Positions 1 through 10,234 of a stretch of DNA of 55,104 bases are shown here, piece by piece. The stretch covers positions 1 to 55,104 of the forward strand of contig NZ_JASHJL010000034.1 in the NCBI RefSeq assembly GCF_030733205.1. Direction: 5' to 3'. The notes beneath the pieces were generated by a model, which did not search any database, was not told where the DNA came from, and saw only the letters and a list, made by a program, of their open reading frames with translations. A program made the position numbers and the translations under genes. The stretch comes from Mameliella sp. MMSF_3455. Its GTDB lineage: Bacteria; Pseudomonadota; Alphaproteobacteria; Rhodobacterales; Rhodobacteraceae. How positions within the stretch are numbered: position 1 is the first letter of the stretch; each line of letters starts with the position of its first letter.

Positions 1-147
1 CGAGTTGATGAAATCCTGGCTCACCTTCGCCTTGTCGTGACCGTAGGGCAGCAGGTGCTCACCCGGAATGTTCAGCGAATCACCAATCTCCTGGATCGGC
101 TTCTTGTTCGCCTCGCGGGCTATTTCGATATCCGTTTTATGTGCCAT
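1..147 (-). CDS. fhs: Formate--tetrahydrofolate ligase, N-terminal fragment cut by window edge
   Basis: The first 49 codons are visible, reading leftward off the window. The protein begins [10 protein letters not shown] and continues with [12 protein letters not shown] and [12 protein letters not shown], which is the characteristic N-terminus of formate--tetrahydrofolate ligase. The enzyme uses ATP to attach formate to tetrahydrofolate, giving 10-formyl-THF in the cytoplasm. The ATG lies only 28 bp beyond the fdsA stop, so it is probably the third gene of the formate operon. That pairing lets formate be either oxidised to CO2 or assimilated into the folate pool. The P-loop and active site lie outside the window. 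Confidence 0.9.
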   Translation of the reverse strand, partial: MAHKTDIEIAREANKKPIQEIGDSLNIPGEHLLPYGHDKAKVSQDFINS

Positions 148-175
148 GATAAGTCCCTGTGGGTTGGAGCTTGGG

Positions 176-2953
176 TTACTCGGCTGCGGTTTTTGCCAAG
201 GCCTCGACCCTCACGGCCGAGAACTTGAACTCCGGGATCTTGCCGTAGGGGTCGATCGCCGGGTTGGTCAGGACGTTCGCCGCCGCCTCGACGAAGGCGA
301 AGGGGACGAAAACCATATCCTCGGACACGGCCCGGTCGGCCCGCGCCATGATCTCGATGCTGCCGCGCCGTGTGGTCAGGCGGATCATCTCTCCGGGCGT
401 GACGCCAAGCGTGCGCAGCGTTTTCGGATGCAGCGAACAGTTCGCTTCGGGTTCCACCGCGTCCAGGACGCTGGCCCGGCGCGTCATCGACCCGGTGTGC
501 CAGTGTTCCAACTGCCGGCCCGTGGTCATGATCATCGGGTAGGCCTCGTCCGGTGCCTCGTCCGGCGGGATGACGGCAGCGGGCGTGAACTTCGCGCGAC
601 CTTCCGGGCGCGGGAACCCGTCGCCGAAGACCACCGCCTGCCCGGGATCGGTCGGGCTGAGCGAGGGATAGGTCACGGTTTCGGTTTCCAGCCGGTCCCA
701 GGTGATGTTGTCCAGCGACTTCATCACCAGTTTCATCTCGGCAAAGACCTCGGAGACATCCGAATAGTCCCAGGGCAGGCCAAGGCGCTGCGCCAGGTCG
801 ACGGTGATCGCCCAATCCTCGCGGGCCTCTCCCGGCGGCGCGACGGCCGGGCGCACGCGCTGCACCTGGCGGTTGGTGTTGCTGACGGTGCCGTTCTTTT
901 CGTAGAGCGCGGAGGCAGGCAGGATCACGTCAGCGTAGTTCGCCGTCTCGGTCAGGAAGATGTCCTGCACCACCAGGTGTTCCAGCTTGGCAAAGGCCTC
1001 GCGGGCGTGGTCCACGTCCGGGTCGGACATGGCCGGGTTTTCGCCCTGGATATACATGCCCTTGATATTGCCCGCATAGACCTGATCGACGATCTCGGTG
1101 ACGGTCAGGCCCTTCTTGTCGGACCAGTCCTCGTCCCGCCCCCAGACGCCGAAGATGTCCTCGCGCACCGCGGCATCCTCGACCGAACGGTAGTCAGGCA
1201 CGAACATCGGGATCAGACCGGCGTCCGACGCCCCCTGGACATTGTTCTGGCCACGCAACGGGTGCAGACCGGTTCCCGGACGGCCGACATGCCCGGTCAT
1301 CAGGGCAAGGCTGATGAGGCAGCGCGAGTTGTCGGTGCCGTGGATGTGCTGGCTGACACCCATACCCCAGAAAATCATGCCTGCCTTGGCGCCTGCGAAG
1401 GTGCGCGCCACGTCGCGGATCACGTCGGGCGCAATCCCGCAGATCGGTTCCATCGCCTCGGGCGTGAAGGCCTTGAGGTGTTCCTTCTCCGCCTCCCAGT
1501 TCTCGGTGAAGGCTTCGATGTACTGTTGATCGTAGAGCCCCTCTTCGACGATCACGTTCATGATCGCGTTAAGCAGGCTTACGTCCGCGCCCGGGCGGAA
1601 CTGCACCATCTGGTAGGCATGGCGTTTCAGCCCCTGCCCCCGCGGATCCATCACGATCAGCTTGCCGCCGCGCTTGGCGAACTGCTTGAAATAGGTCGCG
1701 GCAACGGGGTGGTTTTCCAGCGGGTTGGCCCCGATGATGATCGCCACGTCCGCGTTCTCGACCTCGTTGAAAGTGGCGGTCACCGCGCCGGACCCGACGT
1801 TCTCGATCAGCGCCGAAACCGACGACGCATGGCAAAGCCGCGTGCAGTGGTCGACGTTGTTGTGCTTGAAACCCTGGCGGATCAGTTTCTGGAACAGATA
1901 GGCCTCTTCGTTGGTGCACTTGGCACTGCCAAAGCCCGCCACCGACTGCCCGCCATGCGCCTGGCGCAACTTGGCCAGACCACCGGCGGCGGCCTGCATC
2001 GCCTCTTCCCACGAGGCTTCGCGGAAGTGGGTCATCAGGTTGCCGGGATCGACGTTCAGACCCTTGGGCGGCGCGTCGTCACGGCGGATCAGCGGTTTCG
2101 TCAGGCGGTGCGGGTGGTGGATATAGTCAAACCCGAAGCGACCCTTGACGCAGAGGCGCCCCTCGTTTGCCGGGCCATTGATCCCCTCGACATATTTGAC
2201 CTTGCCGTCCTTGACCTTGAGCGAAACCTTGCAGCCGACGCCGCAGAAGGGACAGACGCTTTCGGTTTCGCTGTCGAAATCCGCGCTGTCGCCCTGCTGC
2301 GCCTCGTCGACGACGGTAGAGGGCATTAGCGCACCCGTCGGGCAGGCCTGAACGCATTCACCGCAGGCAACGCAGGTAGAAGCGCCCATCGGGTCGGCGA
2401 AATCGAAGGTCGGATAGGCATCGTGGCCACGACCGGCCATGCCGATCACGTCGTTGACCTGAACCTCGCGGCAGGCCCGCACGCACAGGCCGCACTGGAT
2501 GCAGGCATCGAGGTTCACGCTCATCGCGACGTGGCTGTCGTCCAGCAGCGGGATTCGGCCCTCCTCCAGTTTGGGAAAGCGGCTGGTATCGATGCCGTTT
2601 TCATCGGCCATGTCCCAGAGGTGCGAGGACCGGTCATGCGCGACTTCGCGCTCCGGCTGGTCCGCGACAAGCAGTTCCATGACCATGTTGCGCGCGGCCT
2701 TGGCGCGGTTGGTCGCGGTGTTGACGACCATGCCCTCGGACGGCTCACGAATGCAGGAGGCGGCGAGAGTGCGCTCGCCCTCGATCTCGACCATGCAGGC
2801 GCGGCAGTTGCCATCGGGGCGATAGCCCGGCGCCGGCTTGTGGCAGAGGTGCGGGATCTTGAGGCCGCGGCCATTGGCCACTTCCCAGATCGTCATCCCC
2901 TTTTCGGCGGTGACGTCCTGGCCGTCCAGCTTGAAGGTGATTGTCTCGCTCAT
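176..2953 (-). CDS. fdsA: NAD-dependent formate dehydrogenase, molybdopterin catalytic subunit alpha
   Basis: The 925-aa protein oxidises formate to CO2 at a bis-molybdopterin guanine dinucleotide centre and passes electrons through Fe-S clusters to the diaphorase subunit. In order it shows an N-terminal [2Fe-2S] domain (Cys37, Cys50, Cys53, Cys67) and two [4Fe-4S] ferredoxin motifs (Cys151/154/157/161 and Cys194/197/200/204). A further [4Fe-4S] site follows (Cys234/237/241 and Cys268), then the molybdopterin oxidoreductase body. The motif [10 protein letters not shown] places the Mo-ligating residue at Cys374, followed by the catalytic His; it is cysteine, not selenocysteine. No twin-arginine signal is present, so it is cytoplasmic. 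It starts 3 bp after the fused beta/gamma gene. The accessory genes fdsC and fdsD, often next to fdsA, are not between fdsA and fhs. Confidence 0.95.
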   Translation of the reverse strand: MSETITFKLDGQDVTAEKGMTIWEVANGRGLKIPHLCHKPAPGYRPDGNCRACMVEIEGERTLAASCIREPSEGMVVNTATNRAKAARNMVMELLVADQPEREVAHDRSSHLWDMADENGIDTSRFPKLEEGRIPLLDDSHVAMSVNLDACIQCGLCVRACREVQVNDVIGMAGRGHDAYPTFDFADPMGASTCVACGECVQACPTGALMPSTVVDEAQQGDSADFDSETESVCPFCGVGCKVSLKVKDGKVKYVEGINGPANEGRLCVKGRFGFDYIHHPHRLTKPLIRRDDAPPKGLNVDPGNLMTHFREASWEEAMQAAAGGLAKLRQAHGGQSVAGFGSAKCTNEEAYLFQKLIRQGFKHNNVDHCTRLCHASSVSALIENVGSGAVTATFNEVENADVAIIIGANPLENHPVAATYFKQFAKRGGKLIVMDPRGQGLKRHAYQMVQFRPGADVSLLNAIMNVIVEEGLYDQQYIEAFTENWEAEKEHLKAFTPEAMEPICGIAPDVIRDVARTFAGAKAGMIFWGMGVSQHIHGTDNSRCLISLALMTGHVGRPGTGLHPLRGQNNVQGASDAGLIPMFVPDYRSVEDAAVREDIFGVWGRDEDWSDKKGLTVTEIVDQVYAGNIKGMYIQGENPAMSDPDVDHAREAFAKLEHLVVQDIFLTETANYADVILPASALYEKNGTVSNTNRQVQRVRPAVAPPGEAREDWAITVDLAQRLGLPWDYSDVSEVFAEMKLVMKSLDNITWDRLETETVTYPSLSPTDPGQAVVFGDGFPRPEGRAKFTPAAVIPPDEAPDEAYPMIMTTGRQLEHWHTGSMTRRASVLDAVEPEANCSLHPKTLRTLGVTPGEMIRLTTRRGSIEIMARADRAVSEDMVFVPFAFVEAAANVLTNPAIDPYGKIPEFKFSAVRVEALAKTAAE

Positions 2954-2956
2954 CGC

Positions 2957-4645
<1,689 letters not shown>

Positions 4646-5200
4646 CGATCCTCTCGGTTTTAGACCTTCAATACTTTCCCAATAATCAATTTATTTTACC
4701 CACGGTCAACACCAAATTTTGGCTTTGGAGGGAATCGGGCATCGCTGACGGAGACCGAACGGCGCCCTTTGCGCCGTTGATCCGTTCGTGCGGCGGCGCC
4801 GCGTCAAAACGGATCTCGCGGCCGAGAGGATCAGAATTAGACGCTTGAAATCAGTCTATTGAGATCAAAGGAACGCCAAGGCACCCCCCCACGTTGCACG
4901 CACATTGACAGTCTTCGCACGACAGGCCCGGTCGCCAAGGCCCCTTGCCTGCCATTGGCAATCGGCCGACGTGAAGCGCTTTGCCGACAATGCCAGTGAA
5001 ATTCTTTCGCAAGCCCCGCGGCCTTGGCCTCATCCCGTCCATACCGCAAGGATTGGCGGCCTTAGCAGCCTGCCCATAGCAGGAAACGCCCTGCTGTTCT
5101 CAGCCTGACAGCGGCGGGAATCAGGCTAGAGAATCGCCCCAACGGCGAAGGCGCGCGCAGCGCCGGGTGGGCCTGTCTCAGGGCCTGAGCCGTGTTGGGG
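4646..5200. other. Intergenic region upstream of the formate operon, no supported gene
   Basis: This 555-bp stretch separates the fds operon from the end of pabC. Short reading frames here do not resemble proteins. The part next to the fds start (about 4665-4710) is AT-rich against a GC-rich background. On the minus strand it contains TTGACC at 4704-4709, a possible -35 box; the matching -10 (ATTATT at 4681-4686, 17-bp spacer) is weak. No terminator, RNA or repeat was recognised in the rest. Confidence 0.4.
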
Positions 5201-5848
5201 TCAGCCGGGCCAGTCCACCAATTCCGCCTCGATCTGGCCGCGCAAGGCATTGCACATCCGCAATCCGGTGGCTGTCCGCAGGTCATCTGGCGTCACACTG
5301 CCAACCCGCAGCTCTCCGCTCGCCAAGAGATGCGCTCGCATGACCCCGGGCAAGACCCCGTCCGACAGGGGCGGCGTCACCCACTGCCCCTCCTGTCGGA
5401 CCAGCAAGTTGGTGATCGTCCCCTCGCAGACATGACCTTTCTCATTCACAAAGATCGCCTCATCCACACCGTCGGGAAGCGCGGCGCGCGTGTCATCGTA
5501 AAGCCGTCGACGGGTGGATTTCACCCGCAGCCAGGGGTCCGTCGAAGCCAGCCGTACCGGCGCGATGGCAACGCGCCAGACGCCTGCAGGGGACGGCATG
5601 GGCGCGGTTGTCGTCTCGATCCGCCCATTGCTGTGCAACACGGTGCGCACCCGCAGCGGTTCCGTGCCCGCAATCCCTTCCAAGGCGTCGTCAAAAGCCC
5701 AGGGATCAAAGGGGAAGCCAAGCTTGCGGGCCGAGAGGCAAAGCCTGTCGCGGTGCCGACGCGCCAGGATCACGCCCCGCCCCGGCTGCCACTGCATCGT
5801 TTCGATCAGGCTGGTTCCTGCTGGAACGTCGCGAAACGGCTCTTCCAC
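5201..5848 (-). CDS. pabC: Aminodeoxychorismate lyase (class IV aminotransferase fold)
   Basis: The 215-aa protein is a PLP-dependent fold-type IV enzyme expected to convert 4-amino-4-deoxychorismate to p-aminobenzoate plus pyruvate for folate synthesis. The PLP-binding lysine is probably Lys110, in LRVKSTRRRLYD. The family signature EGTITNLLV and the downstream SDGVLPGVMR are present. The length is near the short end for the family, typically 210-290 aa. Its start overlaps the last 43 bp of pabB, indicating translational coupling. A branched-chain aminotransferase-like role is possible from fold alone but is made unlikely by the pabB linkage. Confidence 0.87.
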   Translation of the reverse strand: MEEPFRDVPAGTSLIETMQWQPGRGVILARRHRDRLCLSARKLGFPFDPWAFDDALEGIAGTEPLRVRTVLHSNGRIETTTAPMPSPAGVWRVAIAPVRLASTDPWLRVKSTRRRLYDDTRAALPDGVDEAIFVNEKGHVCEGTITNLLVRQEGQWVTPPLSDGVLPGVMRAHLLASGELRVGSVTPDDLRTATGLRMCNALRGQIEAELVDWPG

Positions 5849-6927
5849 AGCGCCTCCTCATATTCGCTCTCAGCGCGGCTGTCCCAGACGAGACCGCCGC
5901 CGACATTCAGCACCGCCGTGCCATTCTCGACCAGCAGCGTCCGGATCGCCACGTTGAATTCCGATCGACCGTCAGGCGCCGCCCAGCCGATGGCCCCGCA
6001 ATAGGCTTCGCGCGGGGCCGTCTCCAGGTCGTTGATGACTTCCATCGCGCGGATCTTGGGGGCACCGGTGATCGACCCGCAGGGAAACAGGGCCCGAAAG
6101 ATGTCGGAGAGTTCGGTGCCGGGAGCCAGGCGCGCCTCGATCTGGCTGACCATCTGGTGCACGGTTTCATAGGTCTCTACCTTGAACAGTTCCGGCACAC
6201 GGACGGTTCCCGGCGTCGCGACCCGCGAAAGATCGTTGCGCAGGAGATCAACGATCATGAGATTTTCGGCCAGGGTCTTTTCATCGCCGAGCAACCAGCT
6301 GCGCAGATCCGCGTCCTCTTGCGCCGTTCGCCCCCGAGGCGCGGTTCCCTTCATCGGACGCGTCGCGATGCGGCCATGTCCGTCGACGCGAAAGAACAGT
6401 TCAGGCGAGCGCGACAGGATGGCCGGGCCGTCATTCTGCATGACCAGCGCACCATGCGACACAGGTTGGCGAGCGGTGAGCGCCCCGTAGAGAGCCCGAA
6501 GATCACCAGAGAACGGCGCACGAAGCGGAAAGGTCAGGTTTGCCTGGTAGATGTCCCCGGAACCTATCCAGTCGTGAACCTGGGTGAAGGCGCTGCCGTA
6601 GCGTGAAGCGTCCCAATCGGGCCGGAAGGCCCCCAGAGTGAAACCGCCTGTCGAAGGCGCTGTCGCGGATCGGGGCTCGGCATAGACGCCAAAGCACAAA
6701 AGCGGCATGCGCCGCGCGACCGGCATCCGTTCGGCAAGGCGCGGTTCCAGCGCATAGCCGAGTTCATAGCTGGCATAGCCGGCAATCCACTGCCCAGCCT
6801 TGCGCGCCGCATCCATGTCTGCGAGCGCCGCCGGCACATCCACTGCCCTGTCTGCACGGATCAGGCGCGACGGGCGCGCAAAGTCTGCCGCTGCGCCGCC
6901 GGGGCCGAAATCGAACCGTATTTCCAT
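5806..6927 (-). CDS. pabB: Aminodeoxychorismate synthase component I
   Basis: The 373-aa chorismate-binding enzyme makes 4-amino-4-deoxychorismate from chorismate using ammonia from a PabA glutaminase, which is not in this window. Diagnostic motifs are RPMKGTAPRG, AENLMIVDLLRNDLSR and PCGSITGAPKIRAMEVI, plus the C-terminal GGGLVWDSRAESEYEE. The first Met of the open frame is at 6981. I choose the ATG at 6927 (MEIRFDFGPG) because a promoter-like sequence ends at 6967 and would lie inside the longer gene. The N-terminus is shorter than E. coli PabB, which is normal for alphaproteobacterial forms. pabC overlaps its end. Confidence 0.9.
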   Translation of the reverse strand: MEIRFDFGPGGAAADFARPSRLIRADRAVDVPAALADMDAARKAGQWIAGYASYELGYALEPRLAERMPVARRMPLLCFGVYAEPRSATAPSTGGFTLGAFRPDWDASRYGSAFTQVHDWIGSGDIYQANLTFPLRAPFSGDLRALYGALTARQPVSHGALVMQNDGPAILSRSPELFFRVDGHGRIATRPMKGTAPRGRTAQEDADLRSWLLGDEKTLAENLMIVDLLRNDLSRVATPGTVRVPELFKVETYETVHQMVSQIEARLAPGTELSDIFRALFPCGSITGAPKIRAMEVINDLETAPREAYCGAIGWAAPDGRSEFNVAIRTLLVENGTAVLNVGGGLVWDSRAESEYEEALWKSRFATFQQEPA

Positions 6928-6966
6928 GCTGCGCCCTGCCCAGAAGACCCGTTTCCAGACTCGGGA

Positions 6967-6995
6967 GCGATACAGCAGCACAGTGCTTGGTTCAA
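6967..6995 (-). promoter_or_regulatory. Candidate sigma70 promoter of pabBC
   Basis: Read on the minus strand, TTGAAC (6990-6995) and TATCGC (6967-6972) are separated by exactly 17 bp, about 40 bp upstream of the chosen pabB start. The spacer holds a small dyad, AGCAC-A-GTGCT (6978-6988), that could be an operator. The -35 matches 4 of 6 consensus bases and the -10 matches 3 of 6, so support is modest. Between this site and the regulator promoter at 7267 no gene was recognised. Confidence 0.38.
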
Positions 6996-7266
6996 TTTAT
7001 TTCACCAAAGGGAAATTCACCCGATGCCGGAGCAGCTCTGCCTCATGCGCTCGATCCCTTCGGCACATGGCCGTGCTTCAGAGAAGTTCGGGCAGGCTCT
7101 CCCGGGGCGGTCAGGCTGTCCCCTATGCCGCGACAGGACCGCGCCACTCATCAACGCGCCGGCGCCATTGATCTTGAAAGGCCCCGGCCAAAGAGCGCGC
7201 GTTTGGTCATGCGCTCGCGTCATCCAGCCAGTTGCCACGCCACAGGCAGACCTCTGTTGGCGACTC

Positions 7267-7300
7267 CACTTTTGGATACACTCTTAAAGTGTGATATTAT
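7267..7300 (+). promoter_or_regulatory. Candidate promoter and dyad operator of the BTAD regulator gene
   Basis: TTGGAT (7272-7277) and TATTAT (7295-7300) are 17 bp apart. The -10 matches 5 of 6 consensus bases. Overlapping them is an inverted repeat, CACTTT (7267-7272) and AAAGTG (7286-7291), in a suitable place for repression or autoregulation. The predicted transcript starts near 7307, about 56 bp before the chosen start codon. Confidence 0.45.
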
Positions 7301-7362
7301 CGCGCTGCGTGCAGAAGGTCTGCGCCACATGCTGCCATTTTCATATTTTTCGGATAATGTTC

Positions 7363-8151
7363 ATGGTCCATGTTCTCACCCTTGGTATTTTTTCGATCCA
7401 GTCCGACCGCGAGAATTTGCCGGTCCGGCTTGGACGTGAAGCCAGTGATTTCGCAGCGTTTTTGTTCACCCACCCTCACAAGCTCCTGCGGCGCGAACGG
7501 CTGCTCGACATGTTCTGGGGCGAGTTGTCGGAAGGTCGCGCGCGCAAGGCAATGAGTCATGCTCTTTGGCAACTGCGCGCTCGGATCGAGGCCGCGAATC
7601 AACCAAAAGGCGACAAACGTATCGAGAGCGATCATACGCATGTCGTTCTCACGCTGGGCGACGAGGATTTCATCGATTGCCAGGCTTTCTCGCAAGGCAT
7701 CACCGAGGCATTGGACCTGGCCTGCGAAGACAGGGCGATGGCGCAGCTTGATCAGGCGCTTCGCCTGTACAAGGGCGAATTTCTGGAACACCTCAGCGAC
7801 GCATGGGCCGTCGAGATCAGGGAACGGCTGCAAGCGCTGTACGTGCGTGGGATGACCTGCAAGATCGCAGCCTATGCGCGCCGGTCCCAGTACGAAGAGG
7901 CAATCGAATGCTCGCGCAGCGTGCTTGCCGTGGATCCCATCCGGGAGACGATGCAGCGGAACCTGATGCGCCTGCACGTCCTTTCGGGCAACCGGGCACA
8001 TGCGATCTGCGCATTTCAAAGCTGCGCCGACATGCTACGGCGTGACTACGGCATCGACCCGATGCCAGAGACCATTGCGCTTTACCAGCGTATCCGCAGT
8101 GGAGATGTCTTTGGGTCAATCGAGGATGAGCGGCGGCATCTGATAGGCTAG
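7363..8151 (+). CDS. SARP/BTAD-domain transcriptional regulator next to the eCIS operon
   Basis: The 262-aa protein has an N-terminal winged-helix segment (HKLLRRERLLDMFWGEL, then KAMSHALWQLR). A bacterial transcriptional activator domain of TPR-like helices follows (LYKGEFLEHL, AVEIRERLQALY, then IECSRSVLAVDPIRE and LRRDYGIDPMPET). These are hallmarks of SARP/AfsR-type activators. I prefer the ATG at 7363 over 7291 and 7357 because GGA lies 8 bp upstream and the N-terminus MVHVLTLGIF fits the family start. No ATPase or extended sensor domain is present, so the inducing signal is not evident. A terminator follows at 8188. Its position and the phased repeats before the injection-system operon suggest it is the dedicated activator (inference). 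Confidence 0.8.
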   Translation: MVHVLTLGIFSIQSDRENLPVRLGREASDFAAFLFTHPHKLLRRERLLDMFWGELSEGRARKAMSHALWQLRARIEAANQPKGDKRIESDHTHVVLTLGDEDFIDCQAFSQGITEALDLACEDRAMAQLDQALRLYKGEFLEHLSDAWAVEIRERLQALYVRGMTCKIAAYARRSQYEEAIECSRSVLAVDPIRETMQRNLMRLHVLSGNRAHAICAFQSCADMLRRDYGIDPMPETIALYQRIRSGDVFGSIEDERRHLIG

Positions 8152-8187
8152 CCGCGCACAAATCCGGTCAGATCCACGACGACGCCG

Positions 8188-8209
8188 CCGGCCTTGCGCC
8201 GGTTTTTTT
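8188..8209 (+). terminator. Rho-independent terminator after the BTAD regulator
   Basis: The stem CCGGC (8188-8192) pairs with GCCGG (8198-8202) across a 5-base loop and is followed by seven T residues (8203-8209). It lies 36 bp after the regulator stop codon. It should isolate regulator transcription from the injection-system operon, which implies that operon has its own promoter between 8210 and 8388. Confidence 0.72.
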
Positions 8210-8229
8210 CTGCGCCCAGCTGCGCCGTG

Positions 8230-8328
8230 GAAATTTCCGAGAGATCCCTGAGAGAATTGCGCGTCTTCCCGGCAATCACGGTTCGTCAACGCCAAGAAAT
8301 CTCCGGCGGGTCGTGGCGAAAATTCCGT
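8230..8328 (+). promoter_or_regulatory. Phased direct repeats, candidate operator array of the eCIS operon
   Basis: Five decamers resembling GARAWYYCCG occur in the same orientation. They are GAAATTTCCG (8230), GAGATCCCTG (8241), GAGAATTGCG (8252), GAAATCTCCG (8296) and GAAAATTCCG (8318). Start-to-start distances are 11, 11, 44 and 22 bp, so all lie on one face of the helix. SARP-family activators are known to bind direct repeats spaced by 11 or 22 bp just upstream of a weak -10. A weak -10 candidate, TGACAT (8337-8342), begins 10 bp after the last copy. Copies at 8230, 8296 and 8318 are strong; 8241 and 8252 match less well. Confidence 0.5.
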
Positions 8329-8387
8329 GAACCCTCTGACATCGGCGCGCGACCGGCGCGAGAGTGCAGCCCTCTAGGCTGCCTGCC

Positions 8388-8651
8388 ATGACCGACGATG
8401 AACGCCCTCGCAGTGATCCGATGAGCGACGATCTGGCCCGGCTGGATCTGGACGCCGATGCGGATGCCTTTCTGGTTATCCGGGCCTGGCACGAAACCGA
8501 TGGCGGGAAATCCTCGGATGAGCACTGGCGAGGGCAGATCAGCCACGGCCAGACCACCAGCAAATTCGTCGGGATCTCCATGCTGTTCGACAGGATCTCG
8601 ACACTGCTTGCCGGATTGGCGCCGCCAACGCGGCCGGAGGACAGGGAATGA
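8388..8651 (+). CDS. Small hypothetical protein, first gene of the eCIS operon
   Basis: The 87-aa acidic protein has no signal peptide or membrane segment. After a charged N-terminus it contains AFLVIRAWHE and HWRGQISHGQT, a short beta-rich core. Similar small proteins with a W-R-G-x-(I/V)-x-H core occur beside injection-system genes, as far as I recall, but no function is known to me. The ATG at 8388 is chosen over the upstream in-frame ATG at 8364 because the latter is followed by non-conserved sequence. It lies 18 bp upstream of the DUF4255 gene and reads in the same direction. Confidence 0.55.
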   Translation: MTDDERPRSDPMSDDLARLDLDADADAFLVIRAWHETDGGKSSDEHWRGQISHGQTTSKFVGISMLFDRISTLLAGLAPPTRPEDRE

Positions 8652-8669
8652 CGTGCGCGAGGTGCCCCA

Positions 8670-9308
8670 ATGGCTGATACCCGTGCCATCATGGCGGTCG
8701 GCGAAGCGATCGCGAACCTGCTGCGCGCCGCCTACGACCCGGCGGATTTTCCGACTCCTCTGGATTTGACCACGACGACAACCGAGCAGATCCGCAATGG
8801 CGCTCCGAATGCCGGAGTGACCCTGTTGATCTATCGGGTCACGCCGTCAGGAACCCATCGCTCCCCCGTCGGGCGCACGGATACGAACGGGCGGCGGTTT
8901 CGCACGCAATTGCCGGTTGATGTTCATATCCTGATGACGGTCTGGGGCACCGAACCCACGTTGCAGCACGCGATTGCCGGTTGGGCAATGCGCACGCTGG
9001 AAGATACGCCCTTGCTGCCGTCCGGCGCCTTGAACGCCGCCGTTGGTGGGTCTTTCCGCGCCGAAGAGGCAGTCGAGCTTGGCCTTGCGGAACTGTCCAA
9101 CGAGGACATGTTCCGGATCTGGGAGGTCCTGAACCTCAACATCTACCAGCTTTCGATTCCCTATGTGGCGCGCACGGTGCGCATCGAGTCGGTCGAATAC
9201 CTGTCCGAGCGCGGAGGCCCGCCAGTGCAGGAGCGACGCCAGGACATCGGCGTTCTGGAGCCCGTCGACGCCTTCAACCCGCCCGCGGACGGGGGGCAAA
9301 GGCCATGA
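8670..9308 (+). CDS. DUF4255 (Pvc16-like) tube cap/terminator protein
   Basis: The 212-aa protein matches the DUF4255/Pvc16 N-terminal family. It opens with a helix (MAVGEAIANLLRAAY), continues with VTLLIYRVTPSGTHR and PVDVHILMTVWG, and has the family-like segment SNEDMFRIWEVL followed by YQLSIPYVARTVRIES. In Afp and PVC particles the Pvc16 protein caps the end of tube and sheath distal to the baseplate. Cap genes often sit at one end of eCIS operons, as here. Its stop overlaps the next start by ATGA, indicating coupling. Confidence 0.85.
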   Translation: MADTRAIMAVGEAIANLLRAAYDPADFPTPLDLTTTTTEQIRNGAPNAGVTLLIYRVTPSGTHRSPVGRTDTNGRRFRTQLPVDVHILMTVWGTEPTLQHAIAGWAMRTLEDTPLLPSGALNAAVGGSFRAEEAVELGLAELSNEDMFRIWEVLNLNIYQLSIPYVARTVRIESVEYLSERGGPPVQERRQDIGVLEPVDAFNPPADGGQRP

Positions 9309-10192
9309 ACGTGCGCATCCTCGAGAGGCTTTCGACGCATTCTGCCCTGGGCATTCGGTTCTGGGACGAGGATTTCGAGCGCCCGGTCGAGGACGCGGTA
9401 ATCGCCACCGCCCGGCCTTGGGGGCAACAAAACCGGCGCGCCGTCATCGCGCAGCGCACGTTTTCCGGGGCGCTGGTCTTCCAGGGGCTGCCCGGGATGC
9501 GAGGTTTCGAACACGACGGACCGCCGGATGCCAATGCCTCGCCCCCCTCACCGCCGACGCAGCGGTTCCTGATCGAGGTCACGGACACCAAGGCGCGCTA
9601 TGCGCCGGCTGCCTTCGGGGTCGACCTGCCCCTGCCCTACGATGGACCCTATCTGGGTGCGGTGCTGCCGTCCCCTGCCCCACCGGGCTTCATCCTGATC
9701 GGTGGGCCGGATCGCCCGCGCGATCCGTCACTGGCCCGCGTCACCGCGACGCTGGCGCGGGCCGCGACCGGAGAACCCGCCGCCTGGGCGCGGATGATCG
9801 TCGTCGATCCCGAAGGCCGGTCCTGGCACGGGATCGCGGGGCCGGACGGCCGATGTTCGGTACAACTTCCCTGGCCGGTGCTGGCCGAGGTTGTGCCGGG
9901 CTCGCCCCCGACGGGGGACGCGTCCTCGCTGCTAAGCCGCAACTGGCCCCTGACCATTGCCGTAGAGGCCGCCGCCGCCCCCCTGCCCCCGATCACGGCG
10001 AGCGAAATACCCGATTACGGCCAGATCCTGTCCCAGCCAAACGCCCAGATCTGGCCCGAGCCGCCGGACGCCTCACCAACGCCGGTGCCGACCCCGACCA
10101 CAACCGCAACGCTCCATTTCGGCGAGACGCTCACGCTGCGCAGCGGCGCTCGTGCCTCCCGCCTCTTCGTGGGCCCAGGCCCATCACCTTAA
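9305..10192 (+). CDS. Uncharacterised eCIS-operon protein, 295 aa
   Basis: Translation begins at the ATG in the ATGA overlap with the DUF4255 gene; the longer open frame upstream is a shadow of that gene. I do not recognise the family. The first ~190 residues look beta-rich (SALGIRFWDEDF, RTFSGALVFQGLPGM, RFLIEVTDTKARYAPAAF, then GFILIGGPDRP). An alanine/proline-rich region follows with TPVPTPTTTATLHFG near the end. A sheath or cap accessory protein, or a surface-exposed particle protein, is plausible from position only. It ends 42 bp before the main sheath gene, where a strong ribosome-binding site begins. Confidence 0.6.
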   Translation: MNVRILERLSTHSALGIRFWDEDFERPVEDAVIATARPWGQQNRRAVIAQRTFSGALVFQGLPGMRGFEHDGPPDANASPPSPPTQRFLIEVTDTKARYAPAAFGVDLPLPYDGPYLGAVLPSPAPPGFILIGGPDRPRDPSLARVTATLARAATGEPAAWARMIVVDPEGRSWHGIAGPDGRCSVQLPWPVLAEVVPGSPPTGDASSLLSRNWPLTIAVEAAAAPLPPITASEIPDYGQILSQPNAQIWPEPPDASPTPVPTPTTTATLHFGETLTLRSGARASRLFVGPGPSP

Positions 10193-10234
10193 CGGAAACG
10201 CAAAGAAATCAAGTTTGATCAGGAGGTCTCATCC

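Noticed and set aside
68-2329. A 753-codon open frame on the plus strand opposite fdsA
   Set aside because: It is a shadow of the well-supported fdsA gene; high GC at third codon positions keeps antisense frames open. Its translation shows no protein family features.
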